Source: Planctomycetota bacterium (lineage in GTDB: Bacteria > Planctomycetota > Planctomycetia > Pirellulales > Pirellulaceae). Taken from it: a DNA stretch of 36,100 nucleotides. Below, in pieces: positions 8,593 to 17,605 of the stretch. The stretch spans positions 1 to 36,100 of the forward strand of contig JAPOIJ010000031.1 in NCBI GenBank assembly GCA_029979005.1, read 5' to 3'. The stretch's first letter is position 1. Every line of letters begins with the position of its first letter. The notes under the pieces were generated by a model, which saw only the letters and a list, made by a program, of their open reading frames with translations, made no database searches and was not told where the DNA came from. Both the position numbers and the translations under genes were made by a program.

Positions 8593-10059
8593 ATGAATCT
8601 TCATGAACAACAAAAACTGCATTCGACCCGACGGGAATTCTTCGGTCGCTCGGCAAATGGAGTTGGAACTGCTGCGTTGGCGAGCCTGTTAAATCGTTCG
8701 GTACTTGCAGGGGAAGGGCGAACCGTGCCTCGCAAAGGCGGCCTGCCCGGCGTCCCCCACTTTGCTCCAAAAGCAAAACGTGTCATTGCGTTGATTCAAA
8801 ACGGCGGGCCTTCTCATGCTGATCTCTTTGACTGGAAACCCAAACTAGCTCAAATGCACGGGCAGCCTGTACCCGAGGAATTCGTCGCCGGTAAACGTTT
8901 CAGCACGATGACGGGAAAACCCGATGGAAAATTAATGCTGGCCCCTATCGAACCGTTTCACCAGCGAGGAAATTCTGGAGCCTGGGTCAGTGATATGCTC
9001 CCCTACACTGCCTCGATTGCAGATGAATTAACCTTTCTCAATGGCATGCACACCGACGCAGTGAATCACGCTCCGGCCATTAGCTTTTTATTGAGTGGCG
9101 CACAGATACCGGGACGGCCAACTCTGGGAAGCTGGATGAATTACGGACTGGGAAGCGAGGTAGATGATCTTCCAAATTTTATCGTCATGACTTCCGTTTC
9201 AAAAAACACGACCTGCGGACAAATTTTCTATGACTTTTACTGGGGTAGCGGTTTTCTACCTTCTAAACACCAAGGAGTTAAATTCCGCGGTTCCGGCGAT
9301 CCGGTTCTCTACCTCTCCAATCCCGAAGGCATAACCCGCAAAATGCGTCGCGGGTGGCTCGATAACATCGCCCAGTTAAATCAAATGCAACTTCAAGAAT
9401 TCGGCGACCCGGAAATCGCAACCCGAATCGCTCAATACGAAATGGCTTTTCAAATGCAGGCAAGTGTGCCTGAGTTGACCGACCTGTCGGATGAGCCCCG
9501 AAGTATTCTTGACATGTACGGCCCCGGAGTCGAAGAACCTGGTTCGTTTGCCCACAACTGCCTTATGGCGCGTCGTCTCGCCGAACGAGGGGTCAGTTTC
9601 ACTCAACTCATGCACGCCGGCTGGGATCAACACCGAAGTTTGACAACGGAATTTTATACTCAATGCCGAGATACCGACCAGGCAAGTGCTGCCCTGGTAA
9701 TGGACCTGAAACAACGTGGAATGCTTGAAGACACACTCGTTGTTTGGAGTGGAGAATTCGGACGTACTCCGTTTATTCAAGGAGACATCAACAACCGGAA
9801 ACAATGGGGACGTGACCATCACCCTTATGCCTACACTACCTGGATGGCGGGGGGTGGCCTCAAACCCGGCTTGAGCTACGGCGAAACGGATGAATTGGCG
9901 ATGAACGTTGCCAGTGATGGTGTTCATATCCATGATTTGCAGGCAACTCTCTTGCATCTCCTTGGAATTAACCACGAGGAATTAACCTACCGGTTCCAAG
10001 GCAGACAATTTCGACTGACCGATGTCCATGGTCGGGTCGTTCATGAAATCCTAGCTTAA
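8593..10059 (+). CDS. DUF1501 protein, Tat-exported, sulfatase-like fold (second copy)
   Basis: A protein of 488 residues from the ATG chosen here; a GTG nine bases upstream would add three residues and cannot be excluded. The twin-arginine stretch STRREFFGRSANGVG is followed by a weakly hydrophobic segment ending in an alanine-containing cleavage region. Family landmarks are KAKRVIALIQNGGPSHADLF, RRLAERGVSFTQLMHAGWDQ, VVWSGEFGRTPFIQ and GRDHHPYAYTTWMAGGGLKP. It parallels the first DUF1501 protein along its length but is clearly divergent, so each cytochrome copy has its own partner. It is the last gene of the four-gene run; 157 bases without an obvious gene separate it from speA. Confidence 0.93.
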   Translation: MNLHEQQKLHSTRREFFGRSANGVGTAALASLLNRSVLAGEGRTVPRKGGLPGVPHFAPKAKRVIALIQNGGPSHADLFDWKPKLAQMHGQPVPEEFVAGKRFSTMTGKPDGKLMLAPIEPFHQRGNSGAWVSDMLPYTASIADELTFLNGMHTDAVNHAPAISFLLSGAQIPGRPTLGSWMNYGLGSEVDDLPNFIVMTSVSKNTTCGQIFYDFYWGSGFLPSKHQGVKFRGSGDPVLYLSNPEGITRKMRRGWLDNIAQLNQMQLQEFGDPEIATRIAQYEMAFQMQASVPELTDLSDEPRSILDMYGPGVEEPGSFAHNCLMARRLAERGVSFTQLMHAGWDQHRSLTTEFYTQCRDTDQASAALVMDLKQRGMLEDTLVVWSGEFGRTPFIQGDINNRKQWGRDHHPYAYTTWMAGGGLKPGLSYGETDELAMNVASDGVHIHDLQATLLHLLGINHEELTYRFQGRQFRLTDVHGRVVHEILA

Positions 10060-10216
10060 TCTTGCGGTGGCGACGGAGAACACAAAACCGCGAGCCAAAG
10101 CACATTTAATTCAGCGGATGAAAGCTTTTGGATTTCCAAAAATCCCATACTTAAGACGCGTTTCTCTGATACGATGGACAGGCTAAAAACCTAATCTGGC
10201 ATTCGAGGGCCATTCA

Positions 10217-12211
10217 TTGACAACTTCTGAACCAGTTTTTCCAAACCCAACCTCGCGCCGCGATCCCGCACATAGTCGCGCCGAAACTAATCCAAATGAC
10301 ACTGCCCCGGAGTCTACCTGGACACTCAACGATGCCAGAGAGCTATACGGTATTCAGCGATGGGGTCTGAGCTATTTCGGAATCTCCGAATCGGGAAACG
10401 CTACCGTCGAAGCACCGACACCGGCAGGCGTCAAAACAATTGAATTTTCCGAAATTCTCGATGGCCTCAAACAGCGCGGACTCGATATGCCGGTCATGCT
10501 CCGGTTCGAAAATCTCGTCGATGATCGCATCACGCAACTTCATCAAGGATTTGCATCCGCCATCGCCAAGACCGATTATCAAGGCGAGTATCGCGGCGTT
10601 TTCCCAATCAAAGTTAATCAACAGAGTCACGTCATTGCGGAAATCGCCAGATTTGGCGAGCGATTTAATTACGGGCTCGAAGCAGGGAGCAAAGCGGAAC
10701 TCTTAATCGCCTTGGCGACCCTTCCATCTCCTGAGAGCTTGATTATCTGTAACGGCTACAAAGATGTGGAATATATCGACCTCGGACTTCGGGCGCTTTC
10801 AATGGGGCTTCAAGTCTTTTTCGTCATCGAAACGCCTAAAGAACTCCCGATGATCCTTGACCGTGCAAAACACTGGGGAGTCACGCCTTGTATTGGCGTG
10901 CGATTGAAACTCTCCACCGCCGTCGATGGACATTGGAGTCGGGACGCCGGAGATCGTAGCCTTTTTGGTTTAACGACACTGCAGTTGATTGAAATTATTG
11001 ACAGCCTCCGAGAAGCTGAAATGCTGGACTCCCTGCAGATGCTGCATTTCCACCTTGGCAGCCAAGTACCGAATATTCGCAATGTCCGAGACGGCATTAC
11101 CGAAGCCTGTCGTTTTTATGTCAACCTCATTAAAGAGGGAGCGCCGATGGGGTATTTTGACATTGGTGGAGGACTCGCTGTCGACTACGACGGATCCGCA
11201 AGTATCGATGGCCACAGTCGAAACTACGACCTCGACGAATACTGCGTCGATATTGTTGAAGCCATCATGGCCGCGTTCAGGCCCCACGGCATTCCTCACC
11301 CCACAATTATTTCTGAGTCCGGCCGTTGGACGGTCGCACCAATGTCCGTCCTGCTGTTTAACATACTTGATGTTAATGATTTTCAACCGCAGCCACTTCC
11401 CGATCCGCTCCCGGAAAATATTCATTCGTCTATTGATTTTCTGATAGACACGCTGCGACATATCGAAGTGCGACGCCTGCAAGAAAATTTTAATGACGCA
11501 GTTTATTACCGCGATCAGGCAAGAAAAGCGTTTCAGATTGGAGAACTGAGCCTTCGCGAGCGGGCACTTGCTGAAAACATTTGCCTAACCATCCTCCATC
11601 AGATCGCTGACCGCGTACCCGAAATGACCCGGCCCCCGGCAAGTCTACAATCTATCAAAGACTCGCTGTCTGATATTTACTACGGCAATTTCAGCGTTTT
11701 TCAATCGCTACCCGACGCATGGGCCATCCAGCAGGTCTTCCCCGTCATGCCATTGCAACGCCTCGACGAAGAACCAACTCGAAACGCCATCATTGGGGAC
11801 TTAACATGTGATTGTGACGGCCAACTCAATCAATTCGTCGGAACAAAATCCAACACCAATACGCTTCGATTGCATCCAGTTGTCGAAGGCGAGGAATACT
11901 GCCTCGGTGTATTTTTGGTCGGAGCGTACCAGGAAACGCTCGGCGATCTGCACAATTTATTTGGTGACACGAATGTCGTAAGCGTTAGAGTTACCTGTGA
12001 AGGGAAATTGGAATTTGTCCACGAACTCAAGGGCGACAGCATTAGAGATGTATTGAGTTATGTCGAGTACCAAACCGATGAACTATTTTCTCAATTTGAA
12101 AAACGAACAGACACCGCATTGAGTGATGGGAAAATCAGCATCGCTCAGCGGGGCGAAATTCTAAACCTGTTTAGCGAAAGCCTCCGCGGATATACTTATT
12201 TTGAGCAGTAA
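10217..12211 (+). CDS. speA: Biosynthetic arginine decarboxylase
   Basis: A 664-residue PLP-dependent fold-III decarboxylase that converts arginine to agmatine in polyamine synthesis; the length is typical for SpeA. A TTG start is chosen because GAGGG lies about five bases upstream and no better ATG exists before the conserved core. The PLP lysine is K132 in GVFPIKVNQQSHVIAEI. Other landmarks are YGLEAGSKAELLIA, MLHFHLGSQVPNIRNVRDGI, the phosphate-binding GGGLAVDYDGS, ISESGRW, and the C-terminal GDLTCDCDGQLNQF that carries active-site residues in this family. No agmatinase, agmatine deiminase or other polyamine gene is adjacent. It lies on the same strand as the genes on both sides, but its job looks unrelated to them. 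Confidence 0.97.
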   Translation: MTTSEPVFPNPTSRRDPAHSRAETNPNDTAPESTWTLNDARELYGIQRWGLSYFGISESGNATVEAPTPAGVKTIEFSEILDGLKQRGLDMPVMLRFENLVDDRITQLHQGFASAIAKTDYQGEYRGVFPIKVNQQSHVIAEIARFGERFNYGLEAGSKAELLIALATLPSPESLIICNGYKDVEYIDLGLRALSMGLQVFFVIETPKELPMILDRAKHWGVTPCIGVRLKLSTAVDGHWSRDAGDRSLFGLTTLQLIEIIDSLREAEMLDSLQMLHFHLGSQVPNIRNVRDGITEACRFYVNLIKEGAPMGYFDIGGGLAVDYDGSASIDGHSRNYDLDEYCVDIVEAIMAAFRPHGIPHPTIISESGRWTVAPMSVLLFNILDVNDFQPQPLPDPLPENIHSSIDFLIDTLRHIEVRRLQENFNDAVYYRDQARKAFQIGELSLRERALAENICLTILHQIADRVPEMTRPPASLQSIKDSLSDIYYGNFSVFQSLPDAWAIQQVFPVMPLQRLDEEPTRNAIIGDLTCDCDGQLNQFVGTKSNTNTLRLHPVVEGEEYCLGVFLVGAYQETLGDLHNLFGDTNVVSVRVTCEGKLEFVHELKGDSIRDVLSYVEYQTDELFSQFEKRTDTALSDGKISIAQRGEILNLFSESLRGYTYFEQ

Positions 12212-12249
12212 TTTTTCTTGACTTGCCATCAAACAACAAAAGAGGAAGC

Positions 12250-14526
12250 ATGGGTACGCGTTTTATCTTAAGCTTAACAATCTTGCTGGGTTTTATTTCT
12301 ACCGGCTTTGCTCAAACGTTGCTCGTCGAGGCAGAGAGCTTTTCAGAACCCGGGGGCTGGAAACTCGACACCCAATTCATTCATGAAATGGGTTCTCCCT
12401 ACTTGCTTGCACACGGCCTCGGGAAACCGGTAGCTGATGCAAAAACGACCGTCGACTTCCCGGCAACTGGAAGTTACACCGTATGGGTCCGCACCAAAGA
12501 CTGGGTAGCTCGCTGGAAAGCACCCGGCCAACCTGGAAAATTTGAATTGCAAATCAACGGGGTGCCGCTGGAGCAGCAGTTTGGAGTGAAAGGGGAAAAA
12601 TGGTCTTGGCAAAATGGCGGAACAATCCAAATTGATAAAAAGCGGAATGAACTAACGCTGCACGACATGACCGGATTTGATGGTCGTTGCGATGCTGTTG
12701 CGTTCTCACTTGACCCCAACTGGACCCCGCCGGCAACGAACGAAGTCTTCCCAGCGTGGCGCCGGCAATTGTCAAACATCTCTGAAAAACCAATCCATCA
12801 AAGTGGCTACGATTTAGTGGTAGTCGGCGGCGGCTATGCCGGAGTTGCAGCCTCTTTATCAGCCGCAAGAATGGGTTGCCGCGTTGCCCTGATCCAAAAC
12901 CGAGGAGTCTTGGGTGGAAATGGATCTAGTGAAGTTCGTGTTTGGGCAAAAGGGAATATTCGTCGAGGACGTTACCCGAGAATCGGGGAAATCGTCAATG
13001 AATTTTCTGACCAGGCAACCAAATCGCCCGGCACTTATGAAGAATTCGAAGATGACAAAAAAGAATCCCTGGTTCGTGCGGAAAAAAACATCGACCTGTT
13101 TCTTCACCATCATGCCTATCAAGTTGAGCTTTCCTCTGAGAATTCCATTAAATCCATTCTGGCATTTGATACCCAATCTGGAGCAATCAAACGATTCTCC
13201 GGCACCCAGTTCGTAGACTGCACCGGGCACGGCACGATCGGAAACCTCGCTGGAGCGAAAAACGACATGACTCCTGCGGGCCGAATGGGCATGAGCAATA
13301 TGTGGCGTTGGGAAAAGAGCTCCGAACCGAGCCAATTCCCCCAAACTCCGTGGGCACTGGACCTCACCATGAAAGATTTCCCTTACCCTCGCGACTTCCA
13401 CGGTCAGTGGTTTTGGGAAAGTGGATTTGATAAAGACCCGTTGTCCGACGCTGAAGGAATTCGTGACTGGAATCTTCGAGCAGTTTACGGTGCGTTCAAT
13501 GCGATGAAAAATAAAGATGGAGCAGCGGAACACCCCAATGCATCCTTGACTTGGGTCGCCTTTATTGGAGGGCCACGTGAATCAAGAAGACTGCTCGGTG
13601 ACGTCGTGCTAACGGAAGCCGACATTGTTGGTAAGCGAGACTTTCCGGATGGTGTTGTACCAAGTACCTGGTCCATCGATCTCCATTACCCCAAAGAACA
13701 ATACGCTAAGAAATATCCTGACAATCCTTTCATTTCCAAGGCGGTGCACGGAAAAGGAGTCGACAGGAGCTACGGCTACCCCGTCCCCTACCGCTGTTTT
13801 TACTCAGCCAACATCGATAATCTTTTCATGGCGGGGCGATGCATTAGTGTTACCCACGAAGCACTCGGAACAGTCCGCGTCATGAAGACCTGCGGAATGA
13901 TGGGTGAGGTCGTTGGGAAGGCTGCCTCCCTTTGCGCCACTCACCAATGCTCGCCGCGCGAGGTCTATCAAAAACACTTACCGGAATTGAAGAGCCTGCT
14001 CCATCTTCCCGGCGGTTCACGCCGCCTGACACTTGGAGGCAAACTAACCATTCCCGAAGTTCCAATCGCTGAGCAACCCAAACCCGTGGTCGTAAACCGG
14101 GGCATCGAACCGAATAAAATCCCAGGACTCGTGATTGACGATGTTTCAGCAGCGCGAACTGGAATATGGAATTCCGGAACAGGCCTAAAAGGTTTTGTCG
14201 GAAAACACTATGTGTATGCCGGTGCGAATACAGATGCATCGATTCGATTTGCTTGGGAACCAGAGAAAAACGCGCTGTGCGAAATCAGACTCGCCTATCG
14301 ACATCATGAAAATCGAACCCAAAAGGCCCGAATCACAATTGAACAGGGGCTGGAATCGAAGGTGATTTTCTTAGACCTAACCAAAGCACCGACACTTGAA
14401 CACGGTTTCGTATCACTCGGTGAATTCGATCTCAAAAAAGGTCAACCAACAGCAATTATTATGTCCCACGGTAATTCAATTGGCCACCTTTGCGCCGATG
14501 CGATTCAGATTCTACCGACGAAATAG
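12250..14526 (+). CDS. Secreted FAD-dependent oxidoreductase with flanking carbohydrate-binding-like domains
   Basis: A protein of 758 residues. The ATG at 12250 is preferred over a TTG 27 bases upstream because AGAGGA sits just before it and the signal peptide MGTRFILSLTILLGFISTGF follows directly. Residues about 22-160 are a beta-rich region (LLVEAESFSEPGG, SYTVWVRTKDW) like the golvesin/xanthan-lyase-type or CBM-like domains of secreted enzymes. The FAD-binding Rossmann motif GGGYAG is at residues 193-198, followed by GVLGGNGSSEVRVW and, late in the domain, LFMAGRCISVTHEALGTVRV, as in the FAD_oxidored family. A C-terminal beta domain (from about residue 625) again resembles golvesin-type modules. 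This suggests an extracellular oxidoreductase acting on a glycan or glycan-linked compound, but the substrate is unknown. It may be read with speA, 38 bases upstream. Confidence 0.88.
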   Translation: MGTRFILSLTILLGFISTGFAQTLLVEAESFSEPGGWKLDTQFIHEMGSPYLLAHGLGKPVADAKTTVDFPATGSYTVWVRTKDWVARWKAPGQPGKFELQINGVPLEQQFGVKGEKWSWQNGGTIQIDKKRNELTLHDMTGFDGRCDAVAFSLDPNWTPPATNEVFPAWRRQLSNISEKPIHQSGYDLVVVGGGYAGVAASLSAARMGCRVALIQNRGVLGGNGSSEVRVWAKGNIRRGRYPRIGEIVNEFSDQATKSPGTYEEFEDDKKESLVRAEKNIDLFLHHHAYQVELSSENSIKSILAFDTQSGAIKRFSGTQFVDCTGHGTIGNLAGAKNDMTPAGRMGMSNMWRWEKSSEPSQFPQTPWALDLTMKDFPYPRDFHGQWFWESGFDKDPLSDAEGIRDWNLRAVYGAFNAMKNKDGAAEHPNASLTWVAFIGGPRESRRLLGDVVLTEADIVGKRDFPDGVVPSTWSIDLHYPKEQYAKKYPDNPFISKAVHGKGVDRSYGYPVPYRCFYSANIDNLFMAGRCISVTHEALGTVRVMKTCGMMGEVVGKAASLCATHQCSPREVYQKHLPELKSLLHLPGGSRRLTLGGKLTIPEVPIAEQPKPVVVNRGIEPNKIPGLVIDDVSAARTGIWNSGTGLKGFVGKHYVYAGANTDASIRFAWEPEKNALCEIRLAYRHHENRTQKARITIEQGLESKVIFLDLTKAPTLEHGFVSLGEFDLKKGQPTAIIMSHGNSIGHLCADAIQILPTK

Positions 14527-14562
14527 GCACTCCGTTTGGTTGGACATTGTTGATATACCATG

Positions 14563-14588
14563 CTTTACTCAATCGCATTTTGAGTAAG
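14563..14588. terminator. Hairpin between convergent genes, possible weak terminator
   Basis: TTACTCAA at 14565-14572 pairs with TTGAGTAA at 14580-14587 around a 7-base loop. It lies in the 66-base gap between the ends of the FAD oxidoreductase gene and the regulator gene on the other strand. Neither side has a clean T-tract, so termination is only a reasonable guess from position. Confidence 0.35.
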
Positions 14589-14592
14589 ACAT

Positions 14593-15774
14593 CTATTTAT
14601 TAAGCGCCTTTCGGTAATCACCGGGCGTCATATTTAATTCTCTTTTAAACACGACATGTAAGTACTCCGGATGTTCGAATCCGCAGTTAATTGCAATTTG
14701 CTCGATCGACATATCGGTTTTGGCCAACAGACTTCGAACCTGCTTCAGTTGGCAGTTTCGAATTTCCTGTTGGGGAGAATGGCCGAGGAGCTTTCGCATC
14801 CGGCGTTCAAGAGAACTCCTTGATAATTTTGTATGCTCGAGAACCTGTTTTACCGAAATACCAAAACACGCATTGGTTCTCAGAAAACTTAGTGCATTTG
14901 CCAAATCCGGATCTTCAATGGCGTAAACACTGGAAGACTGCCGAAGCCTAACATCCAACGGATCAAAACACTGCAACCGCGGTGTTACTTTTTCACCTGC
15001 CATCAATTTTGCTAAACATTCGGCTGCAGAAAATCCAATTTGCTCGGAATTGGGCATGACGCTTGACAGCGGCGGTTCACATAGATTGCAAATTAATTCG
15101 TTATTATCGACCCCCAAAACCGCAACCTGTTCCGGCACAGCAATTTCTGCCAGCAAACAACAATCCAGAATATTCTTTCCTGCAATGTCGTTACTGGCCA
15201 TCACTCCCGCAGGTTTAGGTAATCCTTTCAACCAGTAGGTGATTCGCTCACGCTCATAAGCCAGTGAAAGTCTTCGTGGTTGCTCCATCTCGAGACTAGA
15301 CAAGCTATGCCATTTCGATTTTAAAACGGAACACTCATAACGTTTCTGTTTTAGCTCTTCGACAAACGACTCTTCCCGTCGAAGCGACCAGGCTTCCTGA
15401 TCAAATCCAAGAAAGCCAAAACTCCGAAAGCCTCGCTCTAACAAATGCTTCGCTCCTAGCCGACCAATTGCATGATCGTCGGAACGCAACGTAATAAACT
15501 CACTTTTTCCACTGCGGCGATCATTAAGATCGACAAATGGAATTTTTCGCGACCGCACCATTTGAGCTATTTCTGGATTCGTTGAACGGCAGATGATTCC
15601 ATCACCATTCCAATCAATCAACCACTCAGGTGGACCGCCTCGCAGATCTTGTTCTTCAAGGAACACAGACCAATCGCTCTGTGTTTTTTTAAAACGGACG
15701 ATTCCGTCAAGCAAATTCCGCCCGTAATTACTTGAAGTCTCCACGATTAAGGCAACGGAATAACGTCTTCGCAT
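14593..15774 (-). CDS. XylR-type transcriptional regulator 1 (LacI-like sensor plus AraC domain)
   Basis: A protein of 393 residues from the ATG at 15774; an upstream TTG would add seven residues. The N-terminal two-thirds is a type-1 periplasmic-binding fold (YSVALIVETSSNYGRNLLDG, KHLLERGFRSFGFLGF, EQVAVLGVDNNELICNLCEP) and the C-terminal third is an AraC domain (MSIEQIAINCGFEHPEYLHV, TPGDYRKALNK). This sensor-plus-AraC order is the architecture of E. coli XylR, the xylose activator. Planctomycetes carry many such paralogues, so the ligand need not be xylose. It is divergent from sulfatase 1 with 138 bases between starts, which makes that gene its most likely target. It is an evident paralogue of the regulator beside xylA. 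Confidence 0.9.
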   Translation of the reverse strand: MRRRYSVALIVETSSNYGRNLLDGIVRFKKTQSDWSVFLEEQDLRGGPPEWLIDWNGDGIICRSTNPEIAQMVRSRKIPFVDLNDRRSGKSEFITLRSDDHAIGRLGAKHLLERGFRSFGFLGFDQEAWSLRREESFVEELKQKRYECSVLKSKWHSLSSLEMEQPRRLSLAYERERITYWLKGLPKPAGVMASNDIAGKNILDCCLLAEIAVPEQVAVLGVDNNELICNLCEPPLSSVMPNSEQIGFSAAECLAKLMAGEKVTPRLQCFDPLDVRLRQSSSVYAIEDPDLANALSFLRTNACFGISVKQVLEHTKLSRSSLERRMRKLLGHSPQQEIRNCQLKQVRSLLAKTDMSIEQIAINCGFEHPEYLHVVFKRELNMTPGDYRKALNK

Positions 15775-15912
15775 TTCACAACCAGAATTCGGCAATCAAA
15801 ATTTAAGGCATGGAATCCAACGACACTCATGGATTAGAATAGCTCCAGCCGCACATCATCTCTAAACTCTAACACATGGCCTCTAACCGCCAAACCAATA
15901 AAGGAATCTCGC

Positions 15913-17586
15913 ATGCGTCCAACGGCCTTCGCTCTCAGCTTAGTATTTGCACTTAGCTCTTTAGGGCGCCCTTCAAGCACCCTGAAGGGGGAGGATTCCA
16001 CGACAAGCGATGAACGACCGAACATCGTAATTATCCTCGTGGACGATATGGGATTTTCTGACATTGGATGTTATGGAAGTGAAATAGAAACACCCAATGT
16101 TGATCGCCTCGCCAGCGAAGGGCTTCGATTTACGCAGTTCTATAATTCCGGTCGCTGTTGCCCGACACGGGCAAGCTTAATGACTGGCCTGCATCCCCAC
16201 CAAACTGGAATTGGGCACATGACCGCTCCCCCCAATCAACCACTGGGATTTACCGGGCCATACCAGGGATATTTAAATGACAATTGCGTCACAATTGCTC
16301 AGGTCTTAAAAGCTTCCGGCTACCACACCTTGATGACGGGAAAATGGCACCTGGGAGCGAATGACAAAAGTACGTGGCCAAGCCAGAGAGGTTTTGACCA
16401 TTTCTACGGCGGGTTATCGGGAGCTTTTAATTATATAAAACCCGGCGACGGACGCACGATGTCTCGCGACAACCAATCTGTAGAGACCGATGAAAACTTC
16501 TACAGCACTGATACTTTTACTGATGAAGCCTGCCGGTATATCTCGCAGGTAACCGAGGAAGACGATCGTCCCTTTTTTCTTTACCTTGCCTACAACGCGC
16601 CTCACTGGCCATTGCAACCGAAATTTGAGGACTTTCAGAAATACAAAGGGAAGTATCGAGATGGCTGGGAGGCGCTCATGCAAACCCGCTTGAAAAAGCA
16701 AAAGGACTTGGGTTTATTTCCCGAAAATGTTAATCCTGCGCCTCACGTCGGACCAAAATGGGATTCCCTCTCGAAAGAAAAACAGGATGAGCTCGACACC
16801 ATCCAGGCGGCCTATGCAGGGTGCATTGATTCCATTGATCAGAACATTGGAAAGCTAACCAGCCACCTTAAAGATTGTGGCGCTTCAGACAATACACTTA
16901 TCTTTTTTCTTTCAGATAACGGAGCCTGTCAGGAAGGTGGCGTCCTCGGTCGTTACCAAAAAGGCTGGGAAAAAGATTCGCCTTTGGAAACCGTCGACGG
17001 CATTCGCCAAGGACTCGCCTGGGCCAATGCTTCCAACACTCCCTTTCGACTTTACAAACATTTCCTTCACGAAGGCGGCGCATCGACACCGATGATTGCT
17101 TACTGGCCTAAAGGAATCGCATCGGAAAAGCGTGGCCAATTCGTTCGACAATTCGGCTATTTACCGGATTTCATGGCCACCTGCGTCGAACTTGGCGGCG
17201 CATCCTATCCTGCAAATCTTCCTCCCTGCGTCGGCAAATCGCTCGTTCCCGTTCTTCAGGGTAGCGATTCTCCAATTCATCAAGAACCGGTTTACTGGGA
17301 GCACGAGGGAAACGCAGCTGTGAGATGGGGTGACTGGAAACTGGTTCGCGAATATCAAAAACCATGGGAACTCTATGATCTTTCAAAAGATCGTACGGAG
17401 ATGAATAACCTCGCCAAATCCAATACTCCCAAGCAACAGGAAATGGTTGCCATGTGGAAAACCTGGGCAGACAAAACCGGCGTCGCTTATCCCGAGCGCT
17501 TCAACATGTACCAGTTCCTCAATCAAAAAAAGAAAAACAAGCAATCACCCAATAACAAAAAACGAAAAGAGTCTACAAAGAACTAA
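15913..17586 (+). CDS. Sulfatase 1, secreted arylsulfatase-type (S1 family)
   Basis: A 557-residue protein with an ATG start and AAGGAA about seven bases upstream. After a signal peptide (first 20 or so residues), the N-terminal metal-binding VDDMGFSDIGCYG lies at about residues 43-55. The formylglycine motif CCPTR is at residues 82-86 with C82 the residue to be oxidised, followed by ASLMTG. Further sulfatase marks are MTGKWHLG, FFLSDNG and LHEGGASTPMIAYWPKG. It hydrolyses a sulfate ester; the size and motif pattern fit glycan-acting arylsulfatases, but the subfamily cannot be fixed by eye. It ends in a very basic tail rich in Lys/Asn (about the last 25 residues). Its position opposite XylR-like regulator 1 suggests sugar-responsive expression. 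Confidence 0.93.
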   Translation: MRPTAFALSLVFALSSLGRPSSTLKGEDSTTSDERPNIVIILVDDMGFSDIGCYGSEIETPNVDRLASEGLRFTQFYNSGRCCPTRASLMTGLHPHQTGIGHMTAPPNQPLGFTGPYQGYLNDNCVTIAQVLKASGYHTLMTGKWHLGANDKSTWPSQRGFDHFYGGLSGAFNYIKPGDGRTMSRDNQSVETDENFYSTDTFTDEACRYISQVTEEDDRPFFLYLAYNAPHWPLQPKFEDFQKYKGKYRDGWEALMQTRLKKQKDLGLFPENVNPAPHVGPKWDSLSKEKQDELDTIQAAYAGCIDSIDQNIGKLTSHLKDCGASDNTLIFFLSDNGACQEGGVLGRYQKGWEKDSPLETVDGIRQGLAWANASNTPFRLYKHFLHEGGASTPMIAYWPKGIASEKRGQFVRQFGYLPDFMATCVELGGASYPANLPPCVGKSLVPVLQGSDSPIHQEPVYWEHEGNAAVRWGDWKLVREYQKPWELYDLSKDRTEMNNLAKSNTPKQQEMVAMWKTWADKTGVAYPERFNMYQFLNQKKKNKQSPNNKKRKESTKN

Positions 17587-17605
17587 GTGTGACTGAATTC
17601 AAATT

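Noticed and set aside
9376..9975. Antisense open frame of 199 codons under the second DUF1501 gene
   Set aside because: Long antisense frames are expected opposite well-conserved coding sequence; the plus-strand gene has clear family motifs.
10126..10141. Small hairpin TTTTGG/CCAAAA between the second DUF1501 gene and speA, considered as a terminator
   Set aside because: Only six AT-rich pairs and no T-tract follows; it could arise by chance.
12859..13533. Antisense open frame of 224 codons under the FAD oxidoreductase gene
   Set aside because: The plus strand encodes conserved FAD-binding sequence there; the antisense product has no plausible domain.
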